6,263 bases of DNA, taken from NCBI GenBank assembly GCA_014380255.1, contig JACMKG010000318.1:1-6263 (forward strand). Reading direction: 5' to 3'. The notes beneath the pieces are model-generated. The model saw nothing but the letters and a program-made list of their open reading frames with translations. It did not search any database and was not told the origin of the DNA. Shown here in pieces: positions 1-5,723 of this stretch. The stretch comes from Prolixibacteraceae bacterium (GTDB lineage: Bacteria; Bacteroidota; Bacteroidia; Bacteroidales; Prolixibacteraceae). Numbering within the stretch: the first letter of the stretch is position 1; each line of letters starts with the position of its first letter. The position numbers were made by a program, and so were the translations under genes.

Positions 1-99
1 AAAGGGGATGCCGTTTACCTCTTCAACAATGGCGGAGAGTTGCTGGTGGAAAAACTGGAAATCTATCCCATGAAATCCGTCTGGAATCAAAAGGAATAA
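1..99 (+). CDS. C-terminal fragment of a secreted-type carbohydrate-active enzyme, possibly glycoside hydrolase family 32
   Basis: Only the last 32 codons and a TAA stop are inside the window; the start lies upstream. The visible tail has a beta-strand-like stretch (AVYLFNNGG, then LLVEKLEIYPMKSVW) ending in WNQKE. A terminal pattern of the type 'L-x-I-Y-x-M/L-K-S-x-W' is one I associate with the last strand of the C-terminal beta-sandwich of family 32 glycoside hydrolases (levanases, fructanases, sucrose-6-phosphate hydrolases), where it closes the lectin-like module. The catalytic domain is not visible, so substrate and family are inference from a short tail; another beta-sandwich enzyme would also fit. 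The frame is credible as a real gene end because a strong intrinsic terminator begins 21 bases after the stop. It is followed by a long gene-free region, so it is the last gene of its transcription unit and appears unrelated to tdh. Confidence 0.5.
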   Translation, partial: KGDAVYLFNNGGELLVEKLEIYPMKSVWNQKE

Positions 100-120
100 T
101 TAAATATCAATCAACCAATC

Positions 121-161
121 AAATATGCCTTTCATTCCCTGGAGTGAAAGGCATATTTTTT
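121..161 (+). terminator. Intrinsic terminator of the upstream plus-strand gene
   Basis: A perfect 14-bp stem pairs 121-134 with 145-158 (core ATGCCTTTCA / TGAAAGGCAT), and 135-137 with 142-144 can add three more pairs including one G-T. A run of six T lies at 156-161, overlapping the end of the stem. It starts 21 bases after the TAA at 97-99, the expected place for a rho-independent terminator. Confidence 0.85.
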
Positions 162-271
162 GATCCCTTTTACGCACACCCTACCAAAGGAATGCTCCAT
201 TTGCTAAACGGCTACTTTTTTGAACCCTTCTGCCTACCTTCCTTTTTAATAACGCATATCACCTATTTTGG

Positions 272-326
272 AGCTTGTGTATAGCTTGTGTATAGCTTGT
301 GTGTAGCTTGTGTGTAGCTTGTGTAT
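272..326 (+). repeat. Five tandem copies of an 11-bp unit AGCTTGTGTRT
   Basis: Copies begin at 272, 283, 294, 305 and 316 with no spacer. Units 1, 2 and 5 end in TAT and units 3 and 4 end in TGT; otherwise they are identical. An inverted copy lies at 345-355, and a near copy (one mismatch) at 605-615. The 11-bp period is close to one helical turn, so each unit would face the same side of DNA. Confidence 0.9.
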
Positions 327-356
327 GTATTTTATAGACAAACAACACACAAGCTA
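315..356 (+). repeat. Inverted repeat: last tandem unit against its inverted copy
   Basis: TAGCTTGTGT at 315-324 is perfectly complementary to ACACAAGCTA at 347-356, giving a 10-bp stem with a 22-base AT-rich loop. Because the four earlier units have nearly the same sequence, the inverted copy could pair with any of them. No T-run follows, so it is not an obvious terminator. Confidence 0.65.
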
Positions 357-387
357 TTTATAAATGATTCAGAATCTATTTATAAAT
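354..387. repeat. Two copies of a 12-bp repeat carrying the palindrome ATTTATAAAT
   Basis: CTATTTATAAAT occurs at 354-365 and again at 376-387. Each contains the perfect 10-bp palindrome ATTTATAAAT (356-365 and 378-387), centred 22 bp apart, about two helical turns. The spacing fits a paired operator for a dimeric regulator, but the AT-rich composition makes chance more likely than for a GC-containing site. Confidence 0.5.
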
Positions 388-681
388 TCCCTGGAAACAA
401 AGACAGGATAAGGACCTTAACACTTTTGAAATCAATTATCTAAGGTATCACTGATCTCTTAAACATAAAGGGATGAGTTGATTTGTAAAAACCAGGAATC
501 GGATGGTTCAACCGTTGGATTACTTCACAGGAAATTTGAATAGATCCGTTTATGTTGAACTCACGTTGTTTAATAGGAATTAACGCCGGTTGCCATTTAA
601 AAGAAGCTTGTATATGAACAAGAATGAGTGAATAGATAGAATGGGCAGTTAGCTACTTACCCCAGGCATCCGGGGCCATTA

Positions 682-709
682 GCCAGTAGCCAGAAGCTAA
701 TAGCCACTA
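682..709 (+). repeat. Four degenerate 7-bp repeats, consensus GCCAGNA
   Basis: Units read GCCAGTA (682), GCCAGAA (689), GCTAATA (696) and GCCACTA (703), a clear period of seven. The same heptad family occurs at 5724-5751 (minus) and 5801-5824 (plus). A small GC-rich inverted repeat (CCCC 660-663 / GGGG 672-675) lies just upstream, and TTAGCT at 649-654 is complementary to AGCTAA at 695-700. Confidence 0.65.
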
Positions 710-823
710 ACCCTCAACCTGAATTAATGAGCCTCCTTTTATTTATCCGTTAAACATGATTTTCATTCTTTATTTATTTTCAGAATGAGCGTAACTTGCA
801 CCTGTTTAAAATCTTTGAAAACG

Positions 824-1852
824 ATGAAAGCAATTGTAAAATGCAAACCTGAAAAAGGTCTCTGGATGATGGATGTTCCCATGCCCACGGTAGGCCATAA
901 CGATGTACTTATAAAAATCAGTAAATCGGCTGTTTGCGGTACCGACCTTCACATCTACAAATGGGATGAGTGGGCTCAGAATACCATCAAAACTCCCCTG
1001 GTGATCGGCCATGAATACATGGGCACGGTAGTGGAAAAAGGCTCGGAAGTAAGCGGGGTTTTTATTGGTGAGCGGGTAACCGTGGAAGGGCATATTGCCT
1101 GCGGATACTGCCGCAACTGCCGCCGGGGCCGTCAGCATATCTGCGACCACACCGTCGGAATCGGTGTAAACCGTGACGGAGGTTTTGCAGAATATGTGTC
1201 GGTTCCTGCTTCCAACGTGCTGAAAGTGGATGACCGCATTTCCGATGAACTGATGTCGGTGATGGATCCGCTGGGCAATGCCACCCACACCGCCCTTTCG
1301 TTTCCCCTTTTGGGCGAGGATGTGCTGATTACAGGCATCGGCGGACCCATCGGAGCGATGGCTACGGCCGTTTGCAAATTCGCAGGGGCACGCAACATTG
1401 TTGGGACCGATCTGAGTCCTTACCGCCGCGATCTGGCCCTAAAAATGGGTGCTACAAAAGTGATCGACCCACGGGTTGAAAGCGTGAAGGAAGCCATGAA
1501 ATCCCTCGGGATGGTAGGTGGATTTGACATCGGTTTGGAATGCAGCGGATCGCCAGCAGCCTTTAACGATATGGTTGAAAACATGTATAACGGGGGAAAA
1601 ATATCACTCCTTGGACTTTTGCCTTCCTCCACCCAGATCAACTGGAGCAGGCTGATATTTAAAGGCCTGACTCTTAAAGGAATCTATGGCCGCGAGATGT
1701 ACGAAACCTGGTACCAGATGGAAATGATGCTTTCCACCGGACTGAATATTTCACCGGTGATCACCCACCGTTTCCCGGCTGACGATTTCCAGAAAGCCTT
1801 CGACATCATGGAAGAAGGAAACTGCGGAAAGATCATTCTCAACTGGGATTAA
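824..1852 (+). CDS. tdh: L-threonine 3-dehydrogenase, zinc-dependent MDR type
   Basis: Oxidises L-threonine with NAD+ to 2-amino-3-ketobutyrate in the cytoplasm, the first step of threonine breakdown to glycine and acetyl-CoA. At 342 residues it is one longer than the E. coli enzyme and aligns with it almost throughout. Catalytic-zinc and active-site residues are present: Cys38 in CGTDLHIYKWDEW, with Thr40 and His43, and His63-Glu64 in GHEY. The structural-zinc cysteines are Cys93, Cys96, Cys99 and Cys107. The Rossmann glycine loop is GIGGPIG (171-177), one residue longer than the usual GAGPIG. Asp196 after the second strand suggests NAD preference. The frame is open from an ATG at 785, but homologues begin MKA-type, matching the ATG at 824. 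No Shine-Dalgarno is evident. The kbl gene for the next step is not in view. The gene ends 29 bases before a REP-like repeat and converges on xth. Confidence 0.93.
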   Translation: MKAIVKCKPEKGLWMMDVPMPTVGHNDVLIKISKSAVCGTDLHIYKWDEWAQNTIKTPLVIGHEYMGTVVEKGSEVSGVFIGERVTVEGHIACGYCRNCRRGRQHICDHTVGIGVNRDGGFAEYVSVPASNVLKVDDRISDELMSVMDPLGNATHTALSFPLLGEDVLITGIGGPIGAMATAVCKFAGARNIVGTDLSPYRRDLALKMGATKVIDPRVESVKEAMKSLGMVGGFDIGLECSGSPAAFNDMVENMYNGGKISLLGLLPSSTQINWSRLIFKGLTLKGIYGREMYETWYQMEMMLSTGLNISPVITHRFPADDFQKAFDIMEEGNCGKIILNWD

Positions 1853-1881
1853 TTATTACCCCATAAGTAACCACAGTGCAT

Positions 1882-2015
1882 GTCATCCCGAACTTGTTTC
1901 GGGACCTCATCGCACTCCCTTGATCGTCATCCCGAATTTATTTCGGGACCTCCTGAAATTCGATTGAATGTTGTAAAAGGAGTTTTAGGAGGTCCCGAAA
2001 CAAGTTCGGGATGAC
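1882..2015. repeat. REP-like element with two direct and one inverted 27-bp arm
   Basis: Three copies of a 27-bp sequence that starts GTCATCCCGAA and ends TTCGGGACCTC lie at 1882-1908 (plus), 1926-1952 (plus) and 1989-2015 (minus). The first and third are perfect reverse complements. The middle copy differs from them at two positions but shares a slightly longer boundary (ACCTCCT) with the third. Each arm also contains its own small hairpin, CCCGAA-loop-TTCGGG. It fills the gap between the convergent tdh and xth genes. I recall this type of sequence as common between genes in Bacteroidota, but the genomic copy number cannot be seen here. Confidence 0.85.
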
Positions 2016-2023
2016 GCTTTTTT
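1926..2023 (+). terminator. Probable terminator of tdh formed by the REP-like arms
   Basis: The inverted arm at 1989-2015 can pair with either upstream arm (1882-1908 perfectly, or 1926-1952 with two non-Watson-Crick positions) and is followed after two bases by six T at 2018-2023. This is a plausible stop for tdh transcripts. On the minus strand no T-run follows the structure, so any end it gives to xth mRNA would be by the stem alone. Confidence 0.6.
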
Positions 2024-2027
2024 GGTA

Positions 2028-2795
2028 CTAAAAATCAATATCCACCACCACCGGGCAGTGATCCGAATGAATAACATCGGGCAGAATCTTTGCATCCAGC
2101 ACCTTATCCTCCATCTCCCGGCTTACCATGTGGTAATCAATTCGCCATCCCTTATTGTTTGTACGAGCTCCGGCCCGGTAACTCCACCAGGAATACTGAT
2201 GCGGATCTGAATTGATGATCCGAAAGCTGTCGGTATAGCCGTCCAAAACAAACTGATCAAACCAGGCACGCTCTTCAGGCAAAAAGCCCGAGGTGTCCTG
2301 CTGCTGATGGGGGTTATGAATGTCAATCCATAACCTACAGATGTTATAATCGCCCGAGATCACCAGATTTTTATGCTCCTTCCGCACTTCATTCAGGTAG
2401 GTCTGAAAATCGATCAGGAAATCCATTTTAACGGCCTGCCTGATCTCTCCGGTCGTTCCGGAAGGAAAATATACATCTATGACCGAAAAGTGGCTAAAAT
2501 CGACTCTAATGACCCTTCCTTCCACATCGTAGCGTGAGTGATTCATCCCATATTCCACGTGCAGGGGCACTTCTTTACTAAAAATGGCAACCCCGCTGTA
2601 ACCTTTCTTCTGGGCCGAATGTATGTATGCGTTATAACCCAGGGCCGCGAAGCTATCTTCCTGCATCTGTCCTGGTTGCGCCTTGGTTTCCTGAATGCAG
2701 ATCACATCCGCCTGGGCCGTGGGAAGCCAGGTAAGTAATCCTTTGCTGATGGCCGAACGAATGCCATTCACATTGTAGCTTAAAATCCTTTTCAC
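2028..2795 (-). CDS. xth: Exodeoxyribonuclease III / AP endonuclease
   Basis: A Mg-dependent nuclease of the exonuclease-endonuclease-phosphatase fold. The family cuts the DNA backbone 5' of abasic sites, trims blocked 3' ends and acts as a 3'-5' exonuclease in base excision repair. The 255-residue length is normal. Visible active-site elements in order: Asn8 and Asn10 in YNVNGIR, metal-binding Glu36 in QETK, Tyr109 in VYFPSG, Asp149 and Asn151 in GDYN, the SGFLPEER loop (169-176), the WWSYRAGAR DNA-contact segment (203-211), Asp220 in WRIDYH, and Asp245-His246 in the terminal SDHCP. All expected catalytic residues are present. The start is a GTG at 2795: the catalytic Asn8 lies so close to it that a downstream start would remove it, and no ATG is available. 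No Shine-Dalgarno is seen. It is transcribed alone, divergent from rsgA and convergent with tdh. Confidence 0.95.
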   Translation of the reverse strand: MKRILSYNVNGIRSAISKGLLTWLPTAQADVICIQETKAQPGQMQEDSFAALGYNAYIHSAQKKGYSGVAIFSKEVPLHVEYGMNHSRYDVEGRVIRVDFSHFSVIDVYFPSGTTGEIRQAVKMDFLIDFQTYLNEVRKEHKNLVISGDYNICRLWIDIHNPHQQQDTSGFLPEERAWFDQFVLDGYTDSFRIINSDPHQYSWWSYRAGARTNNKGWRIDYHMVSREMEDKVLDAKILPDVIHSDHCPVVVDIDF

Positions 2796-2804
2796 AATTT
2801 TTCT

Positions 2805-2812
2805 TACTTTTG
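2805..2812 (+). promoter_or_regulatory. Candidate -7 box for rsgA
   Basis: TACTTTTG matches the Bacteroidota -7 consensus TAnnTTTG exactly. It would put the transcript start near 2818-2820, about 50 bases before the rsgA TTG. No TTG-type -33 element is present at the usual spacing, so this is tentative. It lies in the 74-base gap shared with the divergent xth gene. Confidence 0.35.
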
Positions 2813-2869
2813 ATTCATATTTAAGGAGTTGCTAAAATAGAAGGAAATCATTTAAAGACACCCATATCA

Positions 2870-3814
2870 TTGAAAAAAGGAATTGTAATAAAATCCACAG
2901 GCAGCCGCTATACCGTAAAAACCACGGAAGGAACCTTGATTGAATGCCGGATCAAAGGTAATTTCAGGCTGAAAGGTATTCGCAGCACCAATCCGATTGC
3001 CGTAGGCGATCACGTGGAACTTATGGTCTCTCAGGAAGATAGTAATGCAGAGGGAGCCGTAGTCGGTATGATTAATAACATAATAGAAAGAAAGAATTAC
3101 ATCATCCGTAAATCCCCCAACCTGTCGAAGGAATCGCACATTATTGCGGCCAACATCGATCAGGCTTTTCTGATAGTGACTATCAAGCATCCGGTTACCA
3201 CCACTACTTTCATTGACCGTTTTTTGGTTTCAGCGGAAGCTTACCGCATACCATGCCGGATAATTTTCAATAAAGTGGATCTTTACAGCGAACAGGAAGT
3301 GGAAGTGATGAATTACCTGATAAAAGTTTACCAGGCCATCGGTTACACCTGCTTAAAAATGTCGGCCACTATACACATCGGCATCGAAGAGCTTAAGATG
3401 ATGATAAAGGATAAGACAAATGTTTTCTCCGGGCATTCAGGCGTTGGCAAATCAACGATCATCAATTCCCTTCAGCCTGGGCTGCGATTAAAAACCGGGA
3501 TAATATCCGATTCGCATCACTCGGGCAAACATACTACCACGTATTCGGAAATGATTAATCTTGACTTCGGGGGTTACATTATCGATACACCCGGAATCAA
3601 AGGCTTTGGTTTGCTGGAAATGGCCAAAGAAGAAATTTCGCATTATTTTCCCGAGATGTTTTGTCTGTTGGACAATTGTCAGTATTACAACTGCACCCAT
3701 ACCCATGAACCGGGTTGCGCTGTGAAAAAAGCAGTGGAAGAGGGCGAAATTGCCGAATTTAGGTACGATACCTATGTCGGGTTGCTCAATAACGACGATA
3801 AGTACCGGAATTGA
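2870..3814 (+). CDS. rsgA: Ribosome small-subunit biogenesis GTPase RsgA
   Basis: A circularly permuted GTPase that acts on the maturing 30S subunit, helping late assembly and release of factors such as RbfA (known for the family). The 314 residues show the expected order: an N-terminal OB-fold (about 1-70), then G4 NKVD (134-137), G5 around SA (165-166), the P-loop GHSGVGKS (188-195), the switch I threonines in GKHTTTY (219-225) and G3 DTPG (239-242). The G4-before-G1 order is diagnostic. A C-terminal zinc knuckle is formed by Cys270, Cys275, His277 and Cys283 in the CxxxxCxH...C pattern. The start is TTG at 2870. The frame is open upstream to a TAA at 2822 but has no ATG, and homologues begin at this point (KKGIVIKSTGS). 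A purine-rich AAGGAAA at 2841-2847 is too distant to be a standard ribosome site. It converges on uvrC. Confidence 0.94.
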   Translation: MKKGIVIKSTGSRYTVKTTEGTLIECRIKGNFRLKGIRSTNPIAVGDHVELMVSQEDSNAEGAVVGMINNIIERKNYIIRKSPNLSKESHIIAANIDQAFLIVTIKHPVTTTTFIDRFLVSAEAYRIPCRIIFNKVDLYSEQEVEVMNYLIKVYQAIGYTCLKMSATIHIGIEELKMMIKDKTNVFSGHSGVGKSTIINSLQPGLRLKTGIISDSHHSGKHTTTYSEMINLDFGGYIIDTPGIKGFGLLEMAKEEISHYFPEMFCLLDNCQYYNCTHTHEPGCAVKKAVEEGEIAEFRYDTYVGLLNNDDKYRN

Positions 3815-3838
3815 TCTGGATGGGATGAAAAATGGACT

Positions 3839-3877
3839 ATAAAAAAGCTTAAATCTGATCGGTTTAAGCTTTTTTAT
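3839..3877. terminator. Bidirectional intrinsic terminator between rsgA and uvrC
   Basis: The core stem pairs 3841-3853 (AAAAAAGCTTAAA) with 3863-3875 (TTTAAGCTTTTTT) perfectly, two more pairs outside reach 3839 and 3877, and one or two inside leave a five-base loop. On each strand the stem ends in a run of six T, so it can stop rsgA transcripts on the plus strand and uvrC transcripts on the minus strand. Its outer edge lies one base from the uvrC stop codon. Confidence 0.88.
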
Positions 3878-3878
3878 T

Positions 3879-5687
3879 TCAGTAGGTTAGCTTGTAGAAA
3901 TCGAAGATAATACGTGCTTTAGAATCGCCTATTTCATCGGCCACAGCCCGGTAGCCTTGTTTTTTTAAATTCTCGACACTCTTAAAACTCTTTAAAACCG
4001 TCGAAATGGTCTTCTCTCCTATCCCGGGTATGCCTTCGAGTTCAGTTTTGATGAAACTACCCGAACGCTTGTTGCGATGAAACGTAATTCCAAAACGGTG
4101 CGCTTCGTCCCTGAGCTGTTGAATAATTTTCAGGGTCTCCGAATTTTTGTCCAGATACAGGGGCACCGGATCGCCCGGAAAATAAATTTCTTCCAGCCGC
4201 TTGGCAATTCCAATAATGGCGATTTTACCCCGAAGGCTTAATTTCTCCAGCGCATTGAGTGCAGCTCCCAATTGACCTTTTCCTCCGTCGATCACAATAA
4301 GTTGCGGAAGTGGAGTTTCTTCATCGAGCAACCGTTTGTATCTGCGGTAAACCACTTCTTCCATCGAAGCATAATCGTTGGGCCCTTCCACCGTTTTGAT
4401 ATTAAAATGGCGGTAGTCTTTTTTCGAAGGCCGGGTATAGCGGAAAACCACACACGAGGCCACCGGATTTGTTCCCTGGATATTACTGTTGTCAAAACAT
4501 TCAATATGGATGGGCTGTGATTTTAACTGCAAATCTTTTTGCATGGTTTCCAAAATACGCTTGGCATTTACCTCAGTTCGGGGAACCGATTCGCTTTTTT
4601 GTTTTTCCAACCGGTAGTATTTGGCATTGCGTTCAGAAAGCTCCAGCAGTTTCTTTTTATCCCCCTGCTGAGGAATATTGAATTTGATACCCTCCAATTG
4701 AAACTCCAGTTTAAAGGGAACCAGGATTTCCTTGGCATTGCTGTATATTTTTTCACGGATATCCACAATGGCTAGTTCGAGCAATTCACTGGGTGATTCA
4801 TCCAGTACCTTTTTAATTTCCGTGGTGTAGGTTTGAACAATGGCGCCGCGGATAATTTTCAGGTAATTCACATAGGCATAGTTTTCATCCTGGTCCAACG
4901 AAAAAACATCCACATCGGTAATGGTATTGCTTACCACCGTGGAACGTGACTGGAATTTTTCAAGCAATTCAATTTTATCTTTTATCAATGCCGCCTCTTC
5001 AAACTTGTATTCGGCTGCCAACTGACCCATAAAATCCTTGAAGTATTTAATCACAACCGATACATTGCCTTTCAATATCTCCTTTATGTGGTTTATACTT
5101 TTCATGTATTCCGCATGCTCAATATACCCAACGCAAGGACCGAGGCAATTCCCCATGTGGTATTCCAGACATACACGGAATTTTCCAAGCCGCACATTTT
5201 CCTCGGATAAATTCAACCTGCAATTACGAAGCTTGTATATCTTATGGAAAAAGTCAAGCAACGTACGTACGGTAAACAAGGAAGTGTAAGGACCAAAGTA
5301 AGACGATCCGTCACGTATCACATTTCTGGTTTGAAATACTCGAGGAAAGCGTTCGTTGGTAATTACAATCCACGGATATGTTTTGTCATCCTTTAGCCGG
5401 ATGTTATACCTGGGCTGGTATTTTTTAATCAGGTTGTTTTCCAAAAGCAAGGCATCCTGCTCAGTTTCCACCACCATGTATTTGATGTCCGTGATGCTTC
5501 TGACCAGGAGCTCTGTCTTTCGGTTCTGTACATTTTTAAGGAAATAAGAAGAGACTCGCTTCTTTAAATTCTTGGCTTTTCCTACATAAATGATCTTTCC
5601 GGTCTGATCAAAATACTGGTATATTCCCGGGCTGTCAGGAAGGACGGCAACCAACGATTTTAAATATTCCGTATTTTTAAATACCAT
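3879..5687 (-). CDS. uvrC: UvrABC excision nuclease subunit C
   Basis: Makes both incisions around bulky DNA lesions once UvrA and UvrB have marked the site. All 602 residues show the full UvrC architecture. The GIY-YIG nuclease for the 3' cut comes first: GIY 21-23, YVG 34-36, Arg44, and Glu83 in LLENNLIKKYQPRYN. A cysteine cluster follows (Cys156, Cys173, Cys181, Cys185), reported in the family to hold an iron-sulfur cluster. The UVR helix that contacts UvrB is about 228-245. The RNase H-like domain for the 5' cut has Asp399 in ECFDNSN, Asp467 in VIDGGKGQL and His530 in DEAHRFGITFHR. Tandem helix-hairpin-helix motifs follow (about 550-600, LEGIPGIGEKT). The ATG at 5687 is preceded by a clear AGGAGA, the only good Shine-Dalgarno in the window. 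apt lies upstream on the same strand. As I recall, apt-uvrC adjacency is common in Bacteroides relatives. Confidence 0.97.
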   Translation of the reverse strand: MVFKNTEYLKSLVAVLPDSPGIYQYFDQTGKIIYVGKAKNLKKRVSSYFLKNVQNRKTELLVRSITDIKYMVVETEQDALLLENNLIKKYQPRYNIRLKDDKTYPWIVITNERFPRVFQTRNVIRDGSSYFGPYTSLFTVRTLLDFFHKIYKLRNCRLNLSEENVRLGKFRVCLEYHMGNCLGPCVGYIEHAEYMKSINHIKEILKGNVSVVIKYFKDFMGQLAAEYKFEEAALIKDKIELLEKFQSRSTVVSNTITDVDVFSLDQDENYAYVNYLKIIRGAIVQTYTTEIKKVLDESPSELLELAIVDIREKIYSNAKEILVPFKLEFQLEGIKFNIPQQGDKKKLLELSERNAKYYRLEKQKSESVPRTEVNAKRILETMQKDLQLKSQPIHIECFDNSNIQGTNPVASCVVFRYTRPSKKDYRHFNIKTVEGPNDYASMEEVVYRRYKRLLDEETPLPQLIVIDGGKGQLGAALNALEKLSLRGKIAIIGIAKRLEEIYFPGDPVPLYLDKNSETLKIIQQLRDEAHRFGITFHRNKRSGSFIKTELEGIPGIGEKTISTVLKSFKSVENLKKQGYRAVADEIGDSKARIIFDFYKLTY

Positions 5688-5692
5688 CAGAT

Positions 5693-5698
5693 TCTCCT
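5693..5698 (-). promoter_or_regulatory. Shine-Dalgarno of uvrC
   Basis: Read on the minus strand, AGGAGA ends five bases before the ATG at 5687. It fixes the uvrC start and is notable because the other complete genes in the window lack a recognisable ribosome site, as is common in Bacteroidota. Confidence 0.7.
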
Positions 5699-5723
5699 AG
5701 TAGGTTTTATAATTAATTCTAGC

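Larger units (their letters stand above)
100..823. other. Gene-free region of about 720 bases upstream of tdh
   Basis: Apart from the terminator at 121-161 and the repeats listed separately, I find no convincing gene here. The longest frames are only a few dozen codons and have no recognisable product. No tRNA-like cloverleaf was seen. Four plus-strand octamers differ by one base from the TAnnTTTG -7 consensus (198-205, 421-428, 531-538 and 812-819), but none matches exactly and none has a good -33 partner, so the tdh promoter cannot be placed. The sequence is AT-rich and repeat-laden, more like a regulatory or decayed spacer than coding DNA. Confidence 0.6.

Noticed and set aside
503..583. 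A 26-codon frame starting MVQPLDYFTGN upstream of tdh
   Set aside because: Too short, no ribosome site, no recognisable similarity, and it sits in a repeat-rich AT-rich spacer; chance is the simpler explanation.
660..675. CCCC-loop-GGGG as a terminator
   Set aside because: The stem has only four pairs, there is no T-run after it and no gene ends nearby.
785..823. In-frame ATG at 785 adding 13 residues to the tdh product
   Set aside because: The extra residues (MSVTCTCLKSLKT) have no counterpart in the family, whose members begin at the MKA-type methionine encoded at 824.
806..1641. Open frames on the minus strand opposite tdh
   Set aside because: They are the antisense of a well-conserved gene, contain no recognisable domain and arise from its codon bias.
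1882..2015. Insertion sequence or CRISPR array at the tdh-xth junction
   Set aside because: There is no transposase frame, no target-site duplication that I can see and no regular spacer-repeat pattern; three arms of one inverted-repeat family fit better.
4272..4775. Several plus-strand and minus-strand open frames inside uvrC
   Set aside because: They overlap the conserved RNase H-like and linker parts of uvrC, show no family features and have no start signals.
5230..5240. AGCTTGTATAT inside uvrC resembling the 11-bp repeat unit
   Set aside because: It lies in conserved coding sequence (KIYKLR, read on the minus strand), is a single copy with one mismatch and is best explained by chance.
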